The notes: generated from the sequence alone by a model not told the origin. 64,000 nt of DNA from JBGSUZ01 sp964404895 (GCA_964404895.1 CAYOLV010000004.1:186001-250000); one strand, 5' to 3'; numbered from the stretch's first letter, positions 17,610 through 27,046 are shown. Made by a program: numbers and translations.

Positions 17610-19556
17610 TTATTTCTTAGTTGCTTTCTTAGCATCGTCACCTTTGCAAATCAACTGGTACATGAACACACAAAGTGCGAAGCACATAACTGCTGAAGTC
17701 CAAGGGCTGCCTACGATTGCTGGTAAGATTTTAGGACCGATATTAAGCGCACCTGTCCAACCTGCAATTGTGAAGACTGCAATGAAGATACCCATGATTG
17801 CATCACCTGCAACAAGACCAGAAGCCAAGAGGATACCTCTTTCAGTTTGTTTCTTAAGTAATTCTGTATCGAATTTGAACTTTCTGTCCACAAGAACTCT
17901 AACAATACCACCAATAACAACACCAGCTGAAAGGTGAATTGGAAGGTAAAGACCAAGTGCAAATGGCAATACTGGGATTTTCATAAGTTCAACCATAACG
18001 CCGAATACAGCGCCGATTAATACAAGATCCCAAGGTAAGTTACCGCTCATGATTCCTTTAGAAATCATTGACATGATTGTTGCTTGTGGCGCTGCAACTT
18101 GTTCTGAACCAATGCCATAAGCTTGGTTAAGCATCAATATTACAAATCCGATAGCCGCTGAAGAAGCAACAATACCAATCATCATACCGATTTCTACCTT
18201 TTTAGGTGTACCACCAATGATGTAAGTAGTTTTTAAAGATTGTGCTGCGCCGCCTGCTACTGCAATAGCAGCACAGATTGTACCACCAGCAAGAATAGCT
18301 GCAATCATACCTGCATCGCCAATTGTACCCGTTGCTTTAAGACCCGCAGCTGTCAAAAGGAGTGATGCAATTGTCATCCCTGAGATAGGGTTGTTAGAAG
18401 TACCGATTACGCCAACTAATCTAGCCGATACGACTGAGAAGAAGAATGCGAAGATCAATACGAGAAGACCGCCAACAGGTCCGATTTTAGCATTTGCCAT
18501 TGGAACGAACCAAGACACTAAGAAGACCATGATAGCAATTGCAATAACCCAAGTCATTGGAACATCTAAATCGCTTTTCTTAGCTGTGTGTTTGTGACCC
18601 ATACCCGCCATAGCAGATTTGAATGAACTTGCAATAGTAGGCGCATTTTTGAAGACGCTGATGAAACCACCAGCAGCAACAGCACCTGCACCAATATAAC
18701 GAACGTATTTACTCCAAATGCCCCATGCGCCAAGTTCCGCAATAGGTGCAGCAGCTGGGAAAATAGGATCTGCAACAGACATACCGAAGAAGCTGATAAG
18801 TGGAATAATTCCTAACCATGCAACCAAAGCACCTGCAAACATGTACATACCGATTTCAATACCTACGATATAACCAACACCCACAAGTGAAGCTAATACA
18901 TCGGCACCAATAATTGTGTTTTGAAGGGGTTTGATATTCCATTCTGGTTCGTATTTCCAGAAGCCTAAACCTTCTGAAGCGAATTTGTAAACAACACCCG
19001 TTGCAAGACCTGTCAACATCATAGCAAGACCTTTTCCGCCTTCTGACGCTGAAACAAGTACTTCTGATGCTGCCATACCTTCTGGATAAATCAAATTGCC
19101 GTGTTCTTCAACAATTAAGAATCTTCTGAGTGGAACAACAAAGGCAATACCTAAAAGACCGCCGATGATTCCGACAATAGTAATTGTTGTGAGCGTTAAT
19201 TCTCCACCAAGAAGGATTACCGCTGGAATACAGAAAATAAGTCCGCCTGCTAAAGATTCCCCCATAGAACCCATCGCTTGAATAACATTAATTTCTAAAA
19301 TGTTGTTGTGTTTGAAAAGACCTTTTAATACCCCTGTTGCAAGAATTGCAGTTGGAAGACCTGCCGCAATTGTCATACCTACTTTAAGACCTAAGTATGT
19401 GTTAGCTGCTCCGAAGATTACTGCGAAAATGATACCAGCAATGATTGACAATGTTGTCAATTCTGGTAACGCTTTGTCCACAGGAATGTAAGGAACGTAG
19501 TCATCACCTTTGCAGCCGCCGTAGGCTGTAAAGTGCAAACCTTTTTGTTCTGCCAT
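17610..19556 (-). CDS. OPT-family oligopeptide transporter
   Basis: The 648-residue, strongly hydrophobic protein has about 14-16 membrane segments and the OPT features GAANTYLGLKVGMTIAAGLP near the first segment and NPISGMTIASLLL in the second half. OPT carriers import oligopeptides (some move metal chelates) by proton symport. For an organism with tryptophanase and amino-acid importers, peptide uptake is the likely role. The ATG at 19556 follows GGGGG by seven bases; a longer frame to 19607 runs over the promoter spacer and is rejected. The gene is monocistronic, with its own promoter at 19598-19626 and terminator near 17530. Confidence 0.92.
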   Translation of the reverse strand: MAEQKGLHFTAYGGCKGDDYVPYIPVDKALPELTTLSIIAGIIFAVIFGAANTYLGLKVGMTIAAGLPTAILATGVLKGLFKHNNILEINVIQAMGSMGESLAGGLIFCIPAVILLGGELTLTTITIVGIIGGLLGIAFVVPLRRFLIVEEHGNLIYPEGMAASEVLVSASEGGKGLAMMLTGLATGVVYKFASEGLGFWKYEPEWNIKPLQNTIIGADVLASLVGVGYIVGIEIGMYMFAGALVAWLGIIPLISFFGMSVADPIFPAAAPIAELGAWGIWSKYVRYIGAGAVAAGGFISVFKNAPTIASSFKSAMAGMGHKHTAKKSDLDVPMTWVIAIAIMVFLVSWFVPMANAKIGPVGGLLVLIFAFFFSVVSARLVGVIGTSNNPISGMTIASLLLTAAGLKATGTIGDAGMIAAILAGGTICAAIAVAGGAAQSLKTTYIIGGTPKKVEIGMMIGIVASSAAIGFVILMLNQAYGIGSEQVAAPQATIMSMISKGIMSGNLPWDLVLIGAVFGVMVELMKIPVLPFALGLYLPIHLSAGVVIGGIVRVLVDRKFKFDTELLKKQTERGILLASGLVAGDAIMGIFIAVFTIAGWTGALNIGPKILPAIVGSPWTSAVMCFALCVFMYQLICKGDDAKKATKK

Positions 19557-19597
19557 TTTGATTCCCCCTATGTGCATTATTTTGTTGTTACAGCAAA

Positions 19598-19626
19598 ATT
19601 GTAGCACAGTATAATTTTGCTATCAA
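19598..19626 (-). promoter_or_regulatory. Sigma-A promoter of the OPT transporter
   Basis: On the minus strand TTGATA (19621-19626), 17 bases, then TACAAT (19598-19603) with a TGC extension, 42 bases before the ATG. Confidence 0.75.
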
Positions 19627-19724
19627 TTAAAAGGGGCTCATTTAGGGGCTTTATAAAAAATACATTTTCTTAACAACTTCTTCAGAATATTGACACAGCT
19701 TATGAAATTTGCATATAAAATAAT

Positions 19725-21017
19725 TTATTTGGATAGAATTAAATTCAAGGCTTGATCCAAATCCCCAATCAAATCCGCCGCATCTTCCAGTCCAACTGAA
19801 ACTCTGAGAAGTTCGGGTTTTACCCCTGCTGCCCTTTGTTGCTCTGTGGTTAATTGTCCATGGGTGGTACTTGCAGGGTGGATGATTAACGACTTGGCGT
19901 CTGCCACATTTGCCAACAGAGAAAATAATTCTAATCCTTTAATGAAGGTAACGCCCGCCTCTGCCCCTCCCTTAATCCCAAATGTAAAAATAGAGCCCGT
20001 TCCTTTAGGAAAATATTTTTCTGCCAGTCCCTTATAAGGGCTGTCTTCTAATTCAGGGTAGCTGACCCAGTCCACTGCAGAGTGTCCCTGTAAAAAGGCA
20101 ACCACCTCTCGGGTGTTGCTCACATGTTGTCTGACTCTGAGAGACAAGGTTTCTAATCCTTGTAATAACAAGAAGGCATTAAACGGACTCAGGCAAGCTC
20201 CAGTATCTCTTAACAACTGTACTCGGGCTTTGACAATGAAGGCCAACGCACCTACTGCTTCAGCGTAAATTAAGCCATTGTAACTAGGGTCTGGGGTTGT
20301 AAAACCTGGGAACTTGCCACTGGCTGCCCAGTCAAATTTGCCCCCGTCTACTATAAGTCCACCAATGCTGGTGCCATGTCCTCCAATAAATTTTGTTGCG
20401 GAGTGGACAACAATATCTGCTCCGTGATCTAAAGGGCGAATCAAGTATGGGGTGCCAAAAGTATTGTCTACTATAAGAGGAATGCCTTGACCGTGGGCAA
20501 TGTCCGCTACCTTTTGAATATCGATGAGATTGATTCCAGGGTTCCCTATGCTTTCTATATAAATAGCTTTTGTCTTTTCATTAAGGGCTAAAGAAAAGTC
20601 TTCCAACTTATCAGTATTGACAAAACGGGTGTTGATTCCAAATTTAGGGAGTGTCTGCGCCAACAAGTTATAGGTGCCGCCGTATAAGGTACTGGCTGCC
20701 ACAATCTCATCGCCTGCTTGAGCAATATTCATGATGGCGTAAGTGACTGCCGCAGAACCAGAGGCCACCGCTAAAGCGCCTGCGCCACCTTCAAGTGCTG
20801 CAATGCGTTGTTCTAACACATCTGTCGTAGGGTTCATCATACGGGTATAAATGTTGCCTGTCGCCTTTAATGCGAAAAGATCAGCGGCGTGTTCAGGGCT
20901 ATCAAAGACGTAAGACGTGGTCTGATAAATGGGAACTGCTCGAGACTTTGTAACAGGGTCAACGCTTTGCCCTGCATGGATTTGAAGTGTATCGAATTGA
21001 TAATTTTTAGTTGTCAT
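19725..21017 (-). CDS. metY: O-acetylhomoserine sulfhydrylase
   Basis: The 430-residue PLP enzyme belongs to the Cys/Met metabolism family. The PLP lysine lies in VVHSATKFIGGHG, with RMMNPTTDVLE and GSAAVTYAI forming the cofactor pocket. Length and motifs match O-acetylhomoserine aminocarboxypropyltransferase, which makes homocysteine from O-acetylhomoserine and sulfide. Its start overlaps the end of the homoserine dehydrogenase gene by 11 bases. It is the last gene of the SAM-controlled metA-hom-metY operon, so the cell fixes sulfide directly into homocysteine. A strict cystathionine synthase role is less likely given the length. Confidence 0.93.
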   Translation of the reverse strand: MTTKNYQFDTLQIHAGQSVDPVTKSRAVPIYQTTSYVFDSPEHAADLFALKATGNIYTRMMNPTTDVLEQRIAALEGGAGALAVASGSAAVTYAIMNIAQAGDEIVAASTLYGGTYNLLAQTLPKFGINTRFVNTDKLEDFSLALNEKTKAIYIESIGNPGINLIDIQKVADIAHGQGIPLIVDNTFGTPYLIRPLDHGADIVVHSATKFIGGHGTSIGGLIVDGGKFDWAASGKFPGFTTPDPSYNGLIYAEAVGALAFIVKARVQLLRDTGACLSPFNAFLLLQGLETLSLRVRQHVSNTREVVAFLQGHSAVDWVSYPELEDSPYKGLAEKYFPKGTGSIFTFGIKGGAEAGVTFIKGLELFSLLANVADAKSLIIHPASTTHGQLTTEQQRAAGVKPELLRVSVGLEDAADLIGDLDQALNLILSK

Positions 21018-21960
21018 TAAAAACGCCTCCTTTTAATAAATGCAGCAAGTCCGACACCATTGCCGTACCTGTTGGGTCTGCGCCTGCACCAGGCCCTATT
21101 AACTTTAAAGTGCCAATGCCTTCTGTAACGATTACAACGCCATTGTCTACGCCTTCAATGGCATATAAAGGATGATTTGGCTCTAATTCTTTTAACTGAA
21201 CAGACGGTACCGATCCTAGTGCGCAATCCGCTGCAGCTATCAATTTGGTTCCTTTTTTAACAGTTTTGAGAAGTCTCAAACTATCCTTTTGAATGTGTGC
21301 AGGGTCCAAAGGCTGATTAAATGCCAAGCCCGACAAAATGCTCAGTTTATTGGCAGCGTCCCAGCCATCTACATCTGCACTGGGGTCAGCTTCTGCGTAG
21401 CCCAAGGCTTGTGCCTGCTCTAAAGCAGCTTCATAGGTAATACCTTCATCTGCCATAGTCGTCAGAATATAATTAGAAGTCCCATTCACAATGCCCTCTA
21501 CGCGAAGAATCTTATCTGAATGTCTTAAAGTGTTGATGACTTGTATAATGGGAACTCCAGCGCATACACTGGCTTCATAAAAAAGTTCGCCCATGCTGTT
21601 TTCTGCTGCCTTTTGGATACGTTCCCAGTGGCAAGCTATAGCAGCCTTGTTTGCAGACACCACATGCTTGTTTTTTTCCAGCGCATTACAGATATAAGTA
21701 GCTGCTGGTTCTGCGCCATTAATGGCTTCCACAATAACTTGAATTTCAGAATCCTCTAAAATGCTTTGAAAATCAGTGACTGCTATTTCCTGAATTTCTA
21801 GGGGCAATCGTTGAATTTCCCCTTCTCTGACCAGCACTTTCAAAACTTGAACCCTTCTTCCCGTTTCTGCTAAGATTTGTTCTTTCACCCTTTCCAGCCT
21901 TCTATAAAAGCCAGAACTCACCGTGCCGTAACCTAATAAACCTACTTTGACCGTCTCCAT
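21007..21960 (-). CDS. hom: Homoserine dehydrogenase without ACT domain
   Basis: The 317-residue enzyme has an N-terminal NAD(P)-binding fold (VGLLGYGTVSSGF), the catalytic region VVSANKAAIACHW and the homoserine-binding segment GYAEADPSADVDGWDAANKL. It reduces aspartate semialdehyde to homoserine. The usual C-terminal ACT domain that mediates threonine inhibition is missing; the common form is about 430 residues. It lies between metA and metY under one SAM riboswitch, so its supply of homoserine appears devoted to methionine and controlled by SAM rather than by threonine. The start ATG at 21960 follows AGGAGGGCAAA. Confidence 0.92.
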   Translation of the reverse strand: METVKVGLLGYGTVSSGFYRRLERVKEQILAETGRRVQVLKVLVREGEIQRLPLEIQEIAVTDFQSILEDSEIQVIVEAINGAEPAATYICNALEKNKHVVSANKAAIACHWERIQKAAENSMGELFYEASVCAGVPIIQVINTLRHSDKILRVEGIVNGTSNYILTTMADEGITYEAALEQAQALGYAEADPSADVDGWDAANKLSILSGLAFNQPLDPAHIQKDSLRLLKTVKKGTKLIAAADCALGSVPSVQLKELEPNHPLYAIEGVDNGVVIVTEGIGTLKLIGPGAGADPTGTAMVSDLLHLLKGGVFNDN

Positions 21961-21995
21961 TTTGCCCTCCTAAAGCTAATATTTTCGACTTATTA

Positions 21996-22895
21996 TTACC
22001 GATGCGACAAGGGTCTTATGCCATCGACCCAATTGCTTAAAAGCTGCTTGGCCACTTCTTGCCATTTAAAATCCGTTCCCCACTGTCCACTATTATTTTT
22101 GACATACCCTTTTGGTGCTTGGATGTCCAACTCTTTCGCCAAATCTCTCTCATATTCTAATAAAAGGGTGTTTACCTCGTATTCAGGGTGTCCGCTCCAA
22201 TAAACGTTGCCGTCCTGATCTTCTAAGGCAAAAATCCCCGCCTGTTCAGATTGGATGAGAATATTGAGCTGCCCGCTGTCTTTGATTTCTTGAGAACACC
22301 AACCCGTATGTCTGGAATGTGGCAGAAACACCGATTCTTCTATATTTCTAACGAGTGGATGCGCCACTGCCAATTGATGTTCAAAGATGCCAAAACACTT
22401 CTCTTCCAGTTCGTATTTTTCGATGCCAAACCGCTTATACATTAAGGCCTGTGCTCCCCAACAAACCGAAAGGATGGGGATGTGGGCTGCCATGACCTTA
22501 TCTAAAAAAGCACTTAATTCCTGCCAATAAAGAACCTTATCAAATTTCATCAACTCTACTGGTGCTCCAGTAATAATAAGCCCCTGCAAAGCCTTTAAGT
22601 CAACTTCTCTGCAAGTGATATAGGTTTTGTTCAAATAGGAAGGGTCCGTATGGGTAGGGGTATAGCTTTCCATTTGAATCCAAACAGGTTCAATCCAGTG
22701 CTCGCTGGAAATCATTAAGTTTGACCATTGTCTTTCCGTCACTTCCTTGGTGGGCATCAAATTCACAATGCCAATAGAAGTACTCGAAAAGGCTTTTAAG
22801 GGCTTGTCATTTCTATCAAGCGCCACTACCCTTGCTGGATATTCTGCTTTAAGCTCTGAAAAACAGTGAATATTGGGATTTAAAATAATTGACAT
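21996..22895 (-). CDS. metA: Homoserine O-acetyltransferase, MetA type
   Basis: The 299-residue protein is a MetA-type acyltransferase with the nucleophile Cys145 in ILSVCWGAQA and the specificity segment TGAPVELMKF. The residue after PV is Glu114, equivalent to Glu111 of enzymes shown to use acetyl-CoA; a Gly there marks succinyl-CoA users. I therefore predict O-acetylhomoserine, which suits the MetY downstream. The central part is diverged from standard MetA. AAGGAG lies seven bases before the ATG at 22895; the longer frame to 22913 is rejected. It is the first gene of the operon after the SAM-I riboswitch. Confidence 0.88.
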   Translation of the reverse strand: MSIILNPNIHCFSELKAEYPARVVALDRNDKPLKAFSSTSIGIVNLMPTKEVTERQWSNLMISSEHWIEPVWIQMESYTPTHTDPSYLNKTYITCREVDLKALQGLIITGAPVELMKFDKVLYWQELSAFLDKVMAAHIPILSVCWGAQALMYKRFGIEKYELEEKCFGIFEHQLAVAHPLVRNIEESVFLPHSRHTGWCSQEIKDSGQLNILIQSEQAGIFALEDQDGNVYWSGHPEYEVNTLLLEYERDLAKELDIQAPKGYVKNNSGQWGTDFKWQEVAKQLLSNWVDGIRPLSHR

Positions 22896-22982
22896 TTTCT
22901 TTCTCCTTTTCAATATTTTTCTATGTATGGGTAAAAAAATGACCCCGTGAATCTTAAGGTCTTTTTGGAATAGATAAAACCA

Positions 22983-23016
22983 AAAAACCTCTCTATACGA
23001 AAGACAGAGAGGTTTA
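22983..23016 (-). terminator. Expression-platform terminator of the SAM riboswitch
   Basis: Minus-strand AACCTCTCT and AGAGAGGTTTTTT form a hairpin ending in a T run, just after the aptamer and 90 bases before metA. It would form when SAM is bound. Confidence 0.85.
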
Positions 23017-23029
23017 TATACCTGAGTTT

Positions 23030-23132
23030 TCTATCTTCCGAAAGTTCAACTTTCGCTGGATTTAGCACCTTTGTCATTTGACAAGGTTGCTGGGCTTCAT
23101 AGGGCCAGTCCCTCCGCCTCTCTTGATAGAGA
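23030..23132 (-). ncRNA. SAM-I (S-box) riboswitch
   Basis: The minus strand shows the S-box landmarks in order: P1 TCTATC, AAGAGAGGCGGAGGGACTGG, GAAGCCCAGCAACC, GGTGCTAAATCCAGC, then GATAGA closing P1. It binds S-adenosylmethionine and promotes the following terminator when SAM is high, shutting metA-hom-metY. It has a near-ideal promoter just upstream and lies directly ahead of the methionine genes. Confidence 0.95.
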
Positions 23133-23149
23133 TGATTTAATTGTTTTTG

Positions 23150-23178
23150 ATTATACGAAGAAATGACAAACTTGTCAA
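23150..23178 (-). promoter_or_regulatory. Consensus sigma-A promoter of the met operon
   Basis: TTGACA (23173-23178), 17 bases, TATAAT (23150-23155) on the minus strand: both hexamers are perfect. The -35 nearly touches the stop codon of the HD-GYP gene upstream, so expression relies on the riboswitch rather than promoter strength. Confidence 0.9.
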
Positions 23179-24240
23179 TCATCTTTCGTAAACTTTTTCT
23201 ATAAGGCCTTCTTCAATGAGTTGAGACAAGTGTTTCACTATAACAGGGTCAATTTTACCTGCACTGGATTCCTTTTCAAGAATATTGCTGACCTCATCAA
23301 TGGCTAGTGCTTCTCTGTAAGGTCGTTTTGTGTAGAGGGCGTCAAAAATATCGGACACCGCCACAATTCGTGCGGACAAACTGATTTCATCCCCTTTTAA
23401 ACCTTCAGGGTACCCGCTGCCGTCTAACTTCTCATGATGATGTAAAACCGGGTCAAGACAATCTTTTAGTGCCCCAATAGGTCGAATAATTTTTGCTCCC
23501 ATTTCAGGGTGTTCTTGCATGACCATAAATTCTTCATATTCCAAGCGTCCTGGCTTATTCAAAATAGTTTCAGGCGTGCCCACTTTACCAATGTCGTGGA
23601 TCATGGCGGCAATGTCTAAATTTCTCAATTCCTTTTCTTTCATCCCCGCTCGCTCACCTAGTAAAACAGCAATATCGGCTACCCGCCTTGTATGCCCTTC
23701 GGTGTACATGTCTTTGGCTTCAATGACATTTGACAAGCTGATGACAAACTCTAAAACGTTGTCCATTTCCTTGTTGTAGTCTCTTTGCAACAGCTCATAA
23801 AGTCGTGAAATCTCATGGTTTCTTTTTTCGATGACCACTACTTTATTGGCAATCTCGCTTTCCAGATTTTTCTTCTCAATTCCATTTTGAATAATTCGAA
23901 TTAAATCGTTGTTGTCCCAAGGTTTTTCAAGGTAATAGTAAATCCCTAGCTCGTTAATACTCTTAATAGCACTTTCTTTGTCAGAATAGCCCGTTAGAAG
24001 AATTGGAACAATCTTAGGCTGTTCTTTAATAATTTCTGACAGAAATACCAGACCATTCATTCCTGGCATCATAAAATCAGAAATCACCATATCAAATTGC
24101 TCATTTTTAAGATAGTTCTCCTGCATTAAATCCAGTGGATTGTTGCAGCTTACCACTTCATAGTCCAACATCATTTCGATGAGTGTCGACAGGGTACTGG
24201 TAATCATCGGCTCGTCATCTACAACTAAAATTCTAGGCAT
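23179..24240 (-). CDS. Response regulator with HD-GYP domain (RpfG-like)
   Basis: This 353-residue protein has a receiver domain (ILVVDDEP, acceptor in VISDFMMP, Lys in YYLEKPW), a coiled linker and an HD-GYP domain (MIHDIGKVGTPE, HHHEKLDGSGYPEGL). It should hydrolyse c-di-GMP under control of phosphorylation. The ATG at 24240 follows GAAGGTG. The divergent histidine kinase at 24404 is the obvious partner, sharing a 160-base intergenic region. The Lys-Pro-Trp (KPW) form of the receiver is common in RpfG-type regulators. Downstream is the unrelated met operon with its own promoter. Confidence 0.92.
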   Translation of the reverse strand: MPRILVVDDEPMITSTLSTLIEMMLDYEVVSCNNPLDLMQENYLKNEQFDMVISDFMMPGMNGLVFLSEIIKEQPKIVPILLTGYSDKESAIKSINELGIYYYLEKPWDNNDLIRIIQNGIEKKNLESEIANKVVVIEKRNHEISRLYELLQRDYNKEMDNVLEFVISLSNVIEAKDMYTEGHTRRVADIAVLLGERAGMKEKELRNLDIAAMIHDIGKVGTPETILNKPGRLEYEEFMVMQEHPEMGAKIIRPIGALKDCLDPVLHHHEKLDGSGYPEGLKGDEISLSARIVAVSDIFDALYTKRPYREALAIDEVSNILEKESSAGKIDPVIVKHLSQLIEEGLIEKVYER

Positions 24241-24403
24241 AAATAGCACCTTCTCTATTTGAAATCATTAGGGTACAATCATAATAGGCAGAAGCCTCTA
24301 TAATCTATTCTACTCGATTATCTTAACCTTTCCTAGATTTCAACTGAAAGGTTTATACATTCTTAATATCAATGGCCAGGAACTGGCAAAGGGAGACCTT
24401 TCT

Positions 24404-26146
24404 ATGCAAAAAATAAAAAAATCCCGCTCTCTCAAGCGAAAAATTCAAAACGCGATTTTCAGAAGCACTCTATTTTCCCACTTGCTTCTGGCCTGTATTT
24501 TCATTCCGTCACTGCTAGTCATTCTCATTCCAGTAGGCCAAATTATGACCCGAGGGGTTGCTGTGGAAATTGCTCAGCGCTACGCTTACGGCGGCAACAA
24601 CAAGCTCTCTCAGGAAGCTGTTAACCTTCAATCCATCAGAAATCTTACTGAAGACCAATTGATTCAAGATGTACTGAAAAAAAATTCATCTAAAGATAAA
24701 AAAACAACTACCAGTATTGACGAAGCCATTCTCATTGGAGAGGATTTCTTTAATATGCCCATCTTGTCCGTTGAAAAAAATACAACTGACTTGAAAAAAC
24801 TGATTCTTCTCAGTTCGGAGCAATACCAAAGCGCCAACCAATTCTTCGATCAAAATATTCTACCCTTTAAAATTTACACCTTGAATTTTCAGGTAGAAGA
24901 CTTCGCCTTTTATTTGCCTAACGAAAAAGTCAGTCAGATTCTAGCAGAGAAGAACATTCTAGAAAGATATATTAACAGTACCAACAGTGAAATGACCATT
25001 ACAGACGAAAACAACATCCCGATAGGCACTTTGACCATTGGGATCAACCCTGATATTGTCAGTTTCTTAGTCATTCCTTACTTGACGATTATGTTCTTGG
25101 TTGCCCTCGGTTCTCTGTTCCTCGTCAGCCTCATGGGGAAATTTATGACCGCTGGTATACTTAAGCCCGTGGACACATTGAATAAAAAGCTGAAAGCCAT
25201 GGCCAAAGGAGATCTTGATAATTTGCCCGACCACCCTATTGCCATTCAAAAAGCCCCGACTGAAATCAATCAGTTAATCAACAGCTCCAACGAAATATTA
25301 ATACGAATGACTGAAAGTCGTCAGCAGGTAGAAGCCCAAAATGAAGAGCTTCAATCTCAAAATGATGAGCTGATTGACTCAAAATCCATTATTCAAAAAC
25401 AGCAAAATATGTTAGTCCAAACAGAAAAAATGGCTTCGGTAGGACAGTTGTCCGCAGCCATCGTCCACGAAATCAATACCCCAATGGGGGCTATTAAGAG
25501 CAATGCCCAAATGATTGAAATGCTTTATGGACAACTGAGTGCTCAATCCCTTAACGATTCGCAACAAAAGACGCTGAACAAAATTAAGGGGCTCAATGAT
25601 ATTATTTTACAAGCCTCTGAACGAGTCGTTTCTATTATTAGAAGTCTTAAAAGTTATTCTCGACTCGATCAATCTGACTTCAAAGCCTCAGACTTGAATG
25701 AAGACCTTAAAAATGTCCTCGTCCTCACTTCAAATCTTTGGAAAAACAATATCAGTATTGTGGAACACTATGGGGACATTCCTATGGTGAAGTGTTATTC
25801 AGGGCTTTTGAACCAAGTCTTTATGAACCTGATTGTCAACGCTATTGACTCTATGGAAGACGGAGGCACCTTGACCCTCAGCACAAAATCTGAAGAGGGA
25901 TGGGTTCTCATCGCCATAGAAGACACTGGTACTGGCATTGACCCTGAAAATCTTACAAAGATCTTTGAAGAAGGTTTCACAACCAAGAGTAAAAATAAAG
26001 GCAGCGGTCTAGGTCTCGCCCTCAGTCATGACGTGGTCAACCGCCACAAGGGACGAATTGAAGTCCACTCAGTCCTTGAAGTAGGCAGTACTTTTACCGT
26101 CTACCTGCCTATAGATTCAGAACCCACAGTTTCAGAATCCGTTTAA
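24404..26146 (+). CDS. Sensor histidine kinase
   Basis: The 580-residue kinase has a membrane segment near 25-48, an extracytoplasmic sensor region to about 222, a second membrane segment near 223-245, a HAMP-like region, a coiled coil (about 300-345), an HNH-free dimerisation domain with the phospho-accepting His in AAIVHEINTPMGAI, and an HATPase domain (FMNLIVNAIDSMEDGG, DTGTGIDPENL, GSGLGLALS). The HEINTP form places it in the HisKA class used by NtrB/KinB-like kinases. It is divergent from the HD-GYP response regulator at 23179-24240, its likely substrate. The sensor ligand is unknown. The start follows GGGAGACC weakly. Confidence 0.9.
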   Translation: MQKIKKSRSLKRKIQNAIFRSTLFSHLLLACIFIPSLLVILIPVGQIMTRGVAVEIAQRYAYGGNNKLSQEAVNLQSIRNLTEDQLIQDVLKKNSSKDKKTTTSIDEAILIGEDFFNMPILSVEKNTTDLKKLILLSSEQYQSANQFFDQNILPFKIYTLNFQVEDFAFYLPNEKVSQILAEKNILERYINSTNSEMTITDENNIPIGTLTIGINPDIVSFLVIPYLTIMFLVALGSLFLVSLMGKFMTAGILKPVDTLNKKLKAMAKGDLDNLPDHPIAIQKAPTEINQLINSSNEILIRMTESRQQVEAQNEELQSQNDELIDSKSIIQKQQNMLVQTEKMASVGQLSAAIVHEINTPMGAIKSNAQMIEMLYGQLSAQSLNDSQQKTLNKIKGLNDIILQASERVVSIIRSLKSYSRLDQSDFKASDLNEDLKNVLVLTSNLWKNNISIVEHYGDIPMVKCYSGLLNQVFMNLIVNAIDSMEDGGTLTLSTKSEEGWVLIAIEDTGTGIDPENLTKIFEEGFTTKSKNKGSGLGLALSHDVVNRHKGRIEVHSVLEVGSTFTVYLPIDSEPTVSESV

Positions 26147-26148
26147 AC

Positions 26149-26466
26149 TTATCTGACCAATTTTCCAGGGTATCTGCCCGTTCCACCCGCTACATTGACA
26201 ACTTCATAACCCAATTTTGACAACTGATTGGCTGTACTGCTGCTTCTGCCCCCTGATTGGCAGATGATGTGGTACAGCTTTTCTTTTTTGAGATGCTTTT
26301 CTGGGGATGCTAAGAGGGTGTTCATAGGAACGTTGACAGCCCCAGGTACATGGCCTGACTTGTATTCGTGAGGTTCTCTCACATCTATTAAGTTGATTTT
26401 TCCTAAGGTACTGATCTCAGATACTGCAACTTGTGGCACTGCATTTTTCTTTAAAAATGAAAACAT
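26149..26466 (-). CDS. Rhodanese-like sulfurtransferase
   Basis: The 105-residue single-domain rhodanese has LIDVREPHEYKSGHVPGAVN and the active loop CQSGGRSS with Cys69, which carries a persulfide. Such proteins move sulfane sulfur. It lies 62 bases after the ArsR-family repressor on the same strand, probably in one operon, the usual context of sulfide or persulfide response genes. The start ATG at 26466 follows AGGAGAAGAGAAT. The sulfur donor and acceptor are not evident. Confidence 0.92.
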   Translation of the reverse strand: MFSFLKKNAVPQVAVSEISTLGKINLIDVREPHEYKSGHVPGAVNVPMNTLLASPEKHLKKEKLYHIICQSGGRSSSTANQLSKLGYEVVNVAGGTGRYPGKLVR

Positions 26467-26528
26467 ATTCTCTTCTCCTTATTTTTCACTCAACTTCGTT
26501 ATTTTTTACAAAAGTTCCTAATGCTTCG

Positions 26529-26816
26529 CTAAATTTCACAATAGTTTTCTTTTAAAACTTCAAAGACTTTAATCATTCTTTTATCCGAAATATAATAGGT
26601 GCTGTGCATGCCATTTTTTCGACAGTCCAACAATTGGTTGGCTTTCATAACAGAAAGATGTTGAGAAATTGCCGCCTGACTAATGTGGCTTAAAGCCTCT
26701 TGGAGTTCGCTTACGGTATGTTCCCTTTCCATGAGCTTACACAAAATCATCATCCGATTTTCATTTGCCAGTACCTTCAAAACATTGGTTATGGTTTTAA
26801 TACTTTTAGGATCCAT
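26529..26816 (-). CDS. ArsR-family repressor, BigR/SqrR-like
   Basis: The 95-residue winged-helix protein has the recognition helix region ISQAAISQHLSVMKANQL. It carries Cys26 in MMILCKL and Cys93 in ENYCEI, 67 residues apart. These positions match the dithiol pair of the persulfide sensors BigR, SqrR and YgaV (about 66 apart); an extra Cys65 follows. In those proteins sulfane sulfur links the two Cys and releases DNA. The neighbouring rhodanese supports a persulfide response. AGGAGG lies four bases before the ATG at 26816; the frame extends upstream to 26840 without support. Metal-type ArsR motifs (CVCDLC) are absent. Confidence 0.85.
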   Translation of the reverse strand: MDPKSIKTITNVLKVLANENRMMILCKLMEREHTVSELQEALSHISQAAISQHLSVMKANQLLDCRKNGMHSTYYISDKRMIKVFEVLKENYCEI

Positions 26817-27046
26817 GTGTCCTCCTGAAGTTATACTCAATTTTTTTGATTTATATAAGCATATTCTTATTAACTTATTTTACAGCTCGTTCTGGGATTT
26901 GTCAAATCTATTTTTGAACTTCGTTAAGTTTTTCTATAGTTGCTCAAAATCTTCAAGAATTCTTAAGAATTTAATGGCAAAAGTTGTCACTTTTTTCTGT
27001 TATGATATTAACAGATCAGCTGATCAAAGAAAACAGGAGGTTCCTC

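Noticed and set aside
22910..23182. 90-residue open frame on the minus strand
   Set aside because: It covers the SAM-I riboswitch, its terminator and the promoter; no ribosome site fits and the RNA explains the conservation.
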